DNA of 16,887 nt, from assembly GCA_002371315.1 (NCBI GenBank), contig DFHL01000070.1:2301-19187 (forward strand), in the 5' to 3' direction. The notes under the pieces were generated by a model that was not told where the DNA came from, ran no database searches, and was given only the letters and a program-made list of their open reading frames with translations. The translations under genes and the position numbers were made by a program. Of the stretch, positions 1-5,678 are shown in pieces. Within the stretch, counting starts at the first letter, position 1. Each line of letters opens with the position of its first letter. The stretch comes from Bacteroidales bacterium UBA3724 (GTDB lineage: Bacteria; Bacteroidota; Bacteroidia; Bacteroidales; P3).

Positions 1-55
1 TCACTGGTCACTATTCACAATTCAATAGCAATTAACAACAAAAAGGACAATTTAT

Positions 56-86
56 TATATTGTTTCAAAAAATATTTGTAAATTTG
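56..86 (+). promoter_or_regulatory. Putative Bacteroidetes promoter of the heptose/glycosyltransferase cluster
   Basis: The element TAAATTTG at 79-86 matches the Bacteroidetes -7 consensus TAnnTTTG exactly. It lies 37 nt before the first start codon. The -33 side is weak: a TTG occurs at 60-62, closer than the usual spacing, and there is no TTTG at the ideal distance. No other promoter-like element is visible before hddC, so the four downstream genes may share this one. Confidence 0.5.
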
Positions 87-123
87 CAAACTGAACAAAG
101 AAGAGACGAAAACCCGTTAGTTT

Positions 124-1239
124 ATGAAAATCATCATTGTAGGTACCGCATATCCGTATCGTGGGGGCTTGAGTGCCTTCAACGAAAGGCTTGCATACGA
201 ATACCTGCACCGCGGCGACGAGGTGGAGATATACACCTTCACGCTGCAATACCCCTCGTTTCTGTTTCCAGGCAAGACCCAGTACAGCGACGAGCCGGCA
301 CCGGCAGGCCTCACCATACACCGCCGCGTCAATTCCGTCAACCCGCTGAACTGGCTGAGCGTCGGACGCGAAATAGCACGCAAGCGGCCCGACCTGCTGA
401 TAACCAAGTACTGGCTGCCCTTTATGGCTCCCTGCCTGGGCACCATCGAGCGGCGCGTCAGGCGCAACGGGCACACGCGCATCGTTTCGATTCTCGACAA
501 CGTCATCCCCCACGAGCACCGCATCGGCGACCGCATCTTTTCGCGCTATTTTGTCCGCTCGACCGACCGCTTTGTGGCGATGTCGCGCTCGGTTCTCGAC
601 GACCTGGGACTTTTCGACACCAAGAAACCGCGCCGTTTCTGCCCCCACCCTCTCTACGACCACTATGGCGGCCTTTTGGATAAGCAGGAGGCCCGACGGC
701 TGCTGGGGCTGGATCCCGACGGGCGCTATGTCCTCTTTTTCGGCTTCATACGCAGCTACAAAGGTCTCGACCTGCTGCTGGATGCTATGGCCGACACGCG
801 CCTTGAGCAGCGCGGCGTGAAGCTCATCGTCGCCGGCGAGTTCTATGGCGACTCCAAGCCCTATATGGATCAGATTGCGCGGCTGGGCATCGCCGACCGC
901 ACCGTCCTGTGCACCGACTTTATCCCCGACAGCCAGGTGAACCGCTACTTCCGGGCCTGCGACATCGTGGCCCAGCCCTACAAGTCGGCCACGCAAAGCG
1001 GCGTGACGCAGATTGCTTTCCATTTCGAGAAGCCAATGCTCGTCACCAATGTCGGCGGCCTTGCCGAAATAGTTCCCGACGGCAAAATCGGCTATGTCGT
1101 CGAACCCGACGCCAAGCAGATTGCCGACGCCCTGGTGCGCTACTATGACGAGCAGCGCGAAGAGGCATTTACCGCAGCCGTGCGCGAAGAAAAGAAAAAA
1201 TACGGCTGGGACAAAATGGTCGAAGCCATCGACTCCTAA
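124..1239 (+). CDS. GT4-family (GT-B fold) glycosyltransferase
   Basis: A 371-residue cytoplasmic glycosyltransferase of typical GT4 length. The N-terminal Rossmann half opens with MKIIIVGTAYPYRGGLSAF, the glycine-rich acceptor-side start common in GT4. The C-terminal half has the donor-side motif FIRSYKGLDLLLDA near residues 208-221. The nucleotide-sugar loop follows at about 284-315, with QPYKSATQSG and then NVGGLAE ending at Glu315. The common EGFG pattern is replaced by SATQSG, a variant seen in many GT4 enzymes. No membrane segment is visible. It is followed by three enzymes of GDP-heptose synthesis, so transfer of heptose or a mannose-like sugar onto a surface glycan or glycoprotein is plausible. 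That substrate is inferred from context only. The ATG at 124 sits 37 nt after a good -7 element. Confidence 0.88.
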   Translation: MKIIIVGTAYPYRGGLSAFNERLAYEYLHRGDEVEIYTFTLQYPSFLFPGKTQYSDEPAPAGLTIHRRVNSVNPLNWLSVGREIARKRPDLLITKYWLPFMAPCLGTIERRVRRNGHTRIVSILDNVIPHEHRIGDRIFSRYFVRSTDRFVAMSRSVLDDLGLFDTKKPRRFCPHPLYDHYGGLLDKQEARRLLGLDPDGRYVLFFGFIRSYKGLDLLLDAMADTRLEQRGVKLIVAGEFYGDSKPYMDQIARLGIADRTVLCTDFIPDSQVNRYFRACDIVAQPYKSATQSGVTQIAFHFEKPMLVTNVGGLAEIVPDGKIGYVVEPDAKQIADALVRYYDEQREEAFTAAVREEKKKYGWDKMVEAIDS

Positions 1240-1241
1240 CC

Positions 1242-1333
1242 CCTTAAACCCTCAAACCCTTCAACCCTCAAACCCTCAAACCCTCAAACCCTTAAACCCT
1301 CAAACCCTCAAACCTTTAAACCTCTCCCCCCCC
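1242..1333 (+). repeat. Octamer tandem repeat and C8 tract before hddA
   Basis: The spacer between the glycosyltransferase stop and the hddA ATG holds ten consecutive 8-bp units (1242-1321). The consensus is CCTCAAAC, with variants CCTTAAAC, CCTTCAAC and CTTTAAAC. A run of eight C (1326-1333) follows, ending one base before the hddA start codon. The plus strand contains no G from 1240 to 1336, so the transcribed RNA should be essentially unstructured and C/A-rich. There is no ribosome-binding sequence. Such a track could change length by slippage or bind Rho; neither is shown. Confidence 0.9.
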
Positions 1334-1334
1334 A

Positions 1335-2357
1335 ATGATAATCCGAAGCAAAGCACCCTTACGACTTGGCCTGGCCGGCGGCGGCACCGACGTTTCGCCC
1401 TACTCCGACATTTTTGGCGGAGCCATCCTCAATGCCACCGTAGATATGTTCGCCTACACCACCATAGAACCCACCGACGACGGCAAAGTCGTCTTTGTCG
1501 CCCCAGACAAGCACCTCGTTGAGGAATACAGCAACGCCACCGAGGTAGACACCGACGGCTATTTCATCCTGCACAAAGGTGTATACAACCGCATCGTGCG
1601 CCAGTTCACACACAAGCCCTTGTCGCTGCGCATCGCCTCGTTTGTCGATGTGCCCGCAGGCAGCGGAATGGGAACTTCGTCCACGCTGGTTGTCAGCATA
1701 CTGGGGGCCTACGTCGAGTGGCTGAAACTGCCTTTGGGCGAATACGACATTGCCCGCCTGGCCTACGAAATAGAGCGCATCGACCTTGGGCTGGCAGGCG
1801 GCAAGCAGGACCAGTATGCCGCCACCTTCGGCGGATTCAACTTTATGGAATTCAACAACGACAACGTCATCGTCAACCCCCTGCGTGTACGCCCCCGCTA
1901 TCAGGACGAGCTGTGCCACAACCTGTTGCTCTACTACACCGACACCAGCCACGTCAGCGCCGACATCATCAAGGAACAGCAGCAGAACGTCAAAGCCAAG
2001 AAAAACGACAGCATCGAATCGATGCACAAACTCAAGGAACAGGCCGTACAGATGAAGGAAGTGCTGCTGAAAGGCGAGATAGACCGCATCGGCGACATTC
2101 TCGATTTTGGCTGGCAGCACAAGAAGCAAATGGCCAAAAGCATCACCAATCCACGTATCGACGCCATCTACAACGCCGCACGCCAAGCCGGAGCCACGGG
2201 AGGCAAAATCAGCGGCGCCGGCGGTGGCGGATTTATGTTCTTCTACTGTCCCGGACTCACACGCCACAACGTGGCCGACGCCCTGGCCCAATTCGGAGGC
2301 TCAGTCCACAGGTACGAGTTCACCACCGAAGGCCTCAAAACCTGGACGATGGCATAA
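1335..2357 (+). CDS. hddA: D-glycero-alpha-D-manno-heptose 7-phosphate kinase (GHMP family)
   Basis: A 340-residue GHMP-superfamily kinase. Motif 1 is PLRLGLAGGGTDVSPY (residues 8-23). The ATP-binding motif 2 is VPAGSGMGTSS (106-116), and motif 3 is KISGAGGGGF (291-300). The stretch GLAGGKQDQYAATFGGFNF is characteristic of the HddA-type heptose kinases rather than galactokinase or mevalonate kinase. The expected reaction is ATP-dependent phosphorylation of C1 of D-glycero-D-manno-heptose 7-phosphate, giving the 1,7-bisphosphate on the GDP-heptose route. GmhA and HddC follow on the same strand, which supports the role. The ATG at 1335 is the natural start because the first motif begins only seven residues later. 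The leader is the unusual octamer array with a C8 tract. A related GHMP sugar kinase is the main alternative. Confidence 0.88.
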   Translation: MIIRSKAPLRLGLAGGGTDVSPYSDIFGGAILNATVDMFAYTTIEPTDDGKVVFVAPDKHLVEEYSNATEVDTDGYFILHKGVYNRIVRQFTHKPLSLRIASFVDVPAGSGMGTSSTLVVSILGAYVEWLKLPLGEYDIARLAYEIERIDLGLAGGKQDQYAATFGGFNFMEFNNDNVIVNPLRVRPRYQDELCHNLLLYYTDTSHVSADIIKEQQQNVKAKKNDSIESMHKLKEQAVQMKEVLLKGEIDRIGDILDFGWQHKKQMAKSITNPRIDAIYNAARQAGATGGKISGAGGGGFMFFYCPGLTRHNVADALAQFGGSVHRYEFTTEGLKTWTMA

Positions 2358-2453
2358 GAAGCAAGCCACAAAACAGATTCGAAAATCAGAAAGAGTCCCG
2401 TAACAATTGCAACAATAAATAAATCCATTCTGCGTTAGCAAAGAAAAACGATT

Positions 2454-3032
2454 ATGAACAGACGCATACAAGAATCAATTGAACAGAGCATCGCCGCCAA
2501 GCAGGCTATCCTTGCCGACGGCGAATTCCTGGCTCGCATACAGAAGGCTGCCGACATCATCATCGCCTCGCTGCAAGGCGGCGGCAAGATCCACTTCTGC
2601 GGCAACGGAGGCAGCGCTGCCGACGCCCAGCACCTGGCCGCCGAACTGAGCGGACGCTTCTACTACGACCGTCCGCCGCTCAACGCCGAAGCGCTGCACT
2701 GCAACACGTCCTACCTCACCGCCGTGGGCAACGACTACGGCTACGAGCACATCTTCGCCCGCCTGCTGCGCGGAACCGCCAAGAAAGGCGATGTGCTGAT
2801 AGGCATCAGCACTTCGGGCAACTCAAGAAACATACTCGAGGCTTACGGCGTATGCAAAGATATGGGCATCAACATCATATCGATGACCGGCGAAACGGGC
2901 GGGAAGATGAAAGAGCTGTCCGACCTGCTCCTCAACGTGCCATCGACCGACACGCCGCGCATCCAGGAAAGCCACATCCTTATCGGCCACATCATCTGCG
3001 AGCTGGTCGAATCGGCAATATTTCCTCGTTAA
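2454..3032 (+). CDS. gmhA: Sedoheptulose-7-phosphate isomerase (SIS domain)
   Basis: A 192-residue single SIS-domain protein, the usual GmhA length. It converts sedoheptulose 7-phosphate to D-glycero-D-manno-heptose 7-phosphate, the first step of bacterial heptose synthesis. The phosphate-binding loop FCGNGGSAADAQHLAAELSG lies at 48-67, and a second serine loop, ISTSGNS, at 118-124. The zinc ligands known for the E. coli enzyme (His61, Glu65, Gln172, His180) match His60, Glu64, Gln171 and His179 here, each shifted by one. It lies 96 nt after hddA in a plain AT-rich spacer, without the repeats seen on either side. The stop codon is itself part of the first hexamer of the following TTAACC array. 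Confidence 0.94.
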   Translation: MNRRIQESIEQSIAAKQAILADGEFLARIQKAADIIIASLQGGGKIHFCGNGGSAADAQHLAAELSGRFYYDRPPLNAEALHCNTSYLTAVGNDYGYEHIFARLLRGTAKKGDVLIGISTSGNSRNILEAYGVCKDMGINIISMTGETGGKMKELSDLLLNVPSTDTPRIQESHILIGHIICELVESAIFPR

Positions 3033-3140
3033 CCTTAACCTTGACGTTAACTTTAACCTTAACCTTAACTTCAGATACAAATACCATTGTACCTTTAACT
3101 CCCATTAACTCCCATTAACTTTCTTTAACTCCCCCTAACG
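3029..3140 (+). repeat. Hexamer (TTAACC) and decamer tandem arrays between gmhA and hddC
   Basis: Two short arrays fill most of the 128-bp spacer. Seven 6-bp units run from 3029 to 3070, mostly TTAACC or TTAACT with one TTGACG; the first contains the gmhA stop codon. Five 10-bp units run from 3091 to 3140: ACCTTTAACT, CCCATTAACT twice, TTCTTTAACT and CCCCCTAACG. Both share the core TTAAC. G is almost absent on the transcribed-sense strand, as in the octamer array upstream of hddA. No hairpin with a T-tract is present, so this is not an ordinary intrinsic terminator. Confidence 0.88.
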
Positions 3141-3160
3141 CAACAGCCATTCTCACATCT

Positions 3161-3847
3161 ATGGAAGCAATTATTCTTGCCGGCGGATTCGGCACACGTC
3201 TGCGCAGCGTCGTCAGCGACGTCCCCAAGCCTATGGCCCCTGTCGGCGGTCGCCCGTTCCTCGAGCTGCTGCTCGACCACCTTATGCCCTACGGTTTCGA
3301 CCACATAGTCCTTTCGACGGGCTATATGCACGAAAAAATCGAGTCGCATTTCGGCAGCGAATACCGAGGCGTAAAAATATCCTATGCCGTTGAAAACGAG
3401 CCTCTCGGCACGGGTGGCGGAATGCGCAACGCCGTCGAGCGGTGCGATGGCGACGAAATCGTCGTCCTCAACGGCGACACGCTGTTCAAAATCGACTATG
3501 ACGACCTGGCCCGCTTCTTCCACTCGCGCCCTACGCGCCTGGCCGTCGTGCTGCGCCAGGTGGCCGACACGTCGCGCTACGGGTCGGTGACGACCGACTG
3601 CTGCGACCGCATCTCGCACTTCACCGAGAAAGCCGCCGCCCACGGCCCCGGCACAATCAACGGCGGCATCTATATGCTGCACCGCAGCCTGCTCGAAGAG
3701 CGACCCCTGGGACAGGCCTTTTCGTTTGAAAAAGAGATACTTCAAAGCCGCTTTGCCGACGAAGCCTTCTATGCCTACACCTCGGGAGCATACTTCATCG
3801 ACATCGGCATTCCCGAAGATTATATGAAGCTCAACGCCGAAAACTGA
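3161..3847 (+). CDS. hddC: D-glycero-D-manno-heptose 1-phosphate guanylyltransferase-like nucleotidyltransferase
   Basis: A 228-residue nucleotidyltransferase of the sugar-1-phosphate guanylyl/thymidylyl family. The signature LAGGFGTRLR (6-15) is followed by the activating lysine in VPKPM (21-25), the base-binding GTGGGMRNA (83-91), the metal-binding NGD (104-106), and C-terminal INGGIY and DIGIPEDY motifs. The short length and these motifs fit HddC, which uses GTP and heptose 1-phosphate to make GDP-D-glycero-alpha-D-manno-heptose. Following gmhA and hddA, this is the expected last step. A mannose-1-phosphate guanylyltransferase is the alternative if the context is ignored. The last 17 bp overlap the 3' end of the convergent M16-family gene, and no terminator lies between them. 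Confidence 0.85.
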   Translation: MEAIILAGGFGTRLRSVVSDVPKPMAPVGGRPFLELLLDHLMPYGFDHIVLSTGYMHEKIESHFGSEYRGVKISYAVENEPLGTGGGMRNAVERCDGDEIVVLNGDTLFKIDYDDLARFFHSRPTRLAVVLRQVADTSRYGSVTTDCCDRISHFTEKAAAHGPGTINGGIYMLHRSLLEERPLGQAFSFEKEILQSRFADEAFYAYTSGAYFIDIGIPEDYMKLNAEN

Positions 3848-5189
3848 GCGCGACATCCCATCGCGAAGGCATCAGAAAACCACGTTCCTCACACGTCATT
3901 TCGGCCCCGCAATTCACGGCAACCATAGCCGAAGGATCGAGCAGGTCGAAAGCCAGCTGCTGCAACCTGCTGCCACTGACGGCACCAGGCTCAAGGACAG
4001 ACATATAGTTGTCTGTAAACCGCTCGTCGACGCCGCTCGTCATCTGCTGGCAGAACCGCTCGCTGCGTTCGAACACCCCGTCGACGCTGCGCATAAAATC
4101 GCCCAGCATACAAGTGCGCACCAGTTCCAGCTCGTCGGCCATAATCGGCTCATTACGAAGCCGCTGCATCTCGTTCCAGATTTCCTCCAAAGCCGCGTCG
4201 GCCTTGTCGGCAGCCACATCCGTGACGACAAAAAAGTCGAGACTGCCGCGATCGATATGCGTCATCGCGTTGATGCCGTAGGTGTAGCCCTTGTCCTCGC
4301 GGATGTTCGACATCAGGCGCGAACCGAAATATCCACCCAGCGCCACCGAAAGGACCATAAATTCGGCATATCTGCGGTCGTCCCACCGCAGCGGCAACAA
4401 GCGTCCCACGCGCAGCGAAGCCTGCACAGCATCGGCCACCACAACCCTCTGAAGACCAGGAGCCTGAGGCTCGACCTGCGGCAGGACGGTACGCTCCACC
4501 GCCTCGACGGCATCGCCGCCAAACGAGCGGTCGAGAGCCGCAAGAACAGCTTCCGAAACGGCACCGCCAAGAACGATATCCATCCTTGAGGGCGTCAGCC
4601 AGCGGCGATGGTAGTCGCGCACCTCGGCTGCCGAAAGCCCGTCGAAGTCGGACGGCACCGCAAAGCGCCCCAGCGGATGCGTGCTGCCGTAGACACACTC
4701 GCACCAACGCTTGCGTGCCACATACGACGTGCGCTGCAGGTTGACCATCAGCTTCTGCCGCTGCCGTGCCACAAAGACCTCCAGTTCAGCCTCGTCGTAG
4801 GCCGGCTCGTGCAGCAGCTCGTACAGCAGCGGCACCAGCTCGTCCATATAGCGCGGCGCGGCGTAGACCGTCAGCGTCGACGACACCTCGTCGTTGCTCT
4901 TTTCGACGATGATGCCGCGAAAATCGAAAAACTCGGCAATCTCGCGTGCCGAGCGGCTGCGCGTCCCCTCGGTGACCAGGTTGATGGCAGCGGCCGCCTG
5001 CAGCGGCCTGTCCTGCAGCGACGTGCCGGCCTCGAAGATGAAATCCATCTTGACGAGGCCCACACTGTTGTCGGCGAAATAATTGACAATCTTGCCATTG
5101 CGCATAGCGAAGCGCTGTGGCAGAAGCGGGCGGCGGTCGATGTCGCACGGGCGTATGCTTCCCTTCACGGGGTTTTGGGTCGATATCAT
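3831..5189 (-). CDS. M16-family peptidase-like protein lacking the zinc motif
   Basis: A 452-residue protein with the two-domain M16B layout. The N-terminal part has NGKIVNYFADNSVGLVKMDFIFEAGT (residues 31-56, typical M16 'NGL...v.v....aGs'). The next segment, where active enzymes carry HxxEH, reads PLQAAAAINLVTEGT (62-76), so no zinc site exists. The C-terminal half keeps YFGSRLMSNIREDKGYTYG (287-305), the R/Y substrate-binding motif of the non-metal-binding partner subunit in two-component M16B peptidases. It is therefore probably a partner or substrate-holding subunit, and no zinc-bearing M16 gene is in the window. From memory, a protein of this kind is widespread in Bacteroides. The frame stays open to 5393, but the M16 fold begins after 5189 and the upstream residues are low-complexity, so the ATG at 5187-5189 is preferred. 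Confidence 0.82.
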   Translation of the reverse strand: MISTQNPVKGSIRPCDIDRRPLLPQRFAMRNGKIVNYFADNSVGLVKMDFIFEAGTSLQDRPLQAAAAINLVTEGTRSRSAREIAEFFDFRGIIVEKSNDEVSSTLTVYAAPRYMDELVPLLYELLHEPAYDEAELEVFVARQRQKLMVNLQRTSYVARKRWCECVYGSTHPLGRFAVPSDFDGLSAAEVRDYHRRWLTPSRMDIVLGGAVSEAVLAALDRSFGGDAVEAVERTVLPQVEPQAPGLQRVVVADAVQASLRVGRLLPLRWDDRRYAEFMVLSVALGGYFGSRLMSNIREDKGYTYGINAMTHIDRGSLDFFVVTDVAADKADAALEEIWNEMQRLRNEPIMADELELVRTCMLGDFMRSVDGVFERSERFCQQMTSGVDERFTDNYMSVLEPGAVSGSRLQQLAFDLLDPSAMVAVNCGAEMTCEERGFLMPSRWDVALSFRR

Positions 5190-5678
5190 ACTGTTGGTTT
5201 CTAATTCTTTCGGACGTATTTGCAGATCATCCACACCCCATAACGTCGCCGCCACACATTTATTGTCCATCGTCCGCACAAGCATCGTCAGCGGCCGGCC
5301 ACCCCGGTCCGACCTGCCGTCCACCCCCACCCCGCCCCTTTGGTCGCCACCCCGGCCATACCACAGTCCGACCACAGTCCTATCAAACCCCACTAAAAGT
5401 TTTCAACAGTAAGTTTTGATAAAACTTTGGTAAAACTTTGGGTGAACTTTGGTAGGTATTTGGTGCTTCGAAATCAACGGGTTAAGTTTTGCCGATTTTT
5501 GCCCGATTTTTGGAGTTATCAACAGGCGAAAATGGCATTTTCCGGAAAATGGAAAAATTTTGGCACGGTTTTTGATAGGGCCGCCCGATGGCAGAAAAAT
5601 GGCAGAAAATATGACACCGCCGCTGCCAGCCGCCGAGGGCCGGCCGCGACGAAGCGGAAGCCTGTGCAGCCGCAGGGG
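5190..5678. other. 489-bp intergenic region between the M16 gene and the TonB receptor
   Basis: No gene is supported here. The part nearest the M16 start (5281-5390) is C-rich on the plus strand, with small direct repeats: GCCACCCCGG occurs twice and CCACAGTCC occurs twice in tandem. Then comes the 11-bp-unit array (5410-5464). A perfect 16-bp palindrome, CATTTTCCGGAAAATG, lies at 5536-5551. No TAnnTTTG element is visible on the minus strand before the M16 start codon. No T-tailed hairpin follows the TonB receptor stop. Open frames on the plus strand here resemble no known protein. Confidence 0.7.
5410..5464 (+). repeat. Five 11-bp units; copy A of a dispersed inverted repeat
   Basis: Five consecutive 11-bp units: TAAGTTTTGAT, AAAACTTTGGT, AAAACTTTGGG, TGAACTTTGGT and AGGTATTTGGT. 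Each places TTTG at the same phase, one helical turn apart. The last 29 bp (5436-5464) are identical to the reverse complement of 15991-16019, in the gap before glyS. There too, five units of the same length are present. Confidence 0.9.

Noticed and set aside
1242..3140. Short tandem repeats as telomere-like or origin sequences
   Set aside because: They lie inside a gene cluster, with periods of 8, 6 and 10 bp and no shared exact unit; the likeness to CCCTAA-type repeats is only in composition.
5190..5393. 68-codon upstream extension of the M16-family gene
   Set aside because: The frame is open, but the added residues are Gly/Arg-rich, come from a C-rich noncoding stretch with small repeats, and precede the normal M16 start; the ATG at 5187-5189 is the better start.
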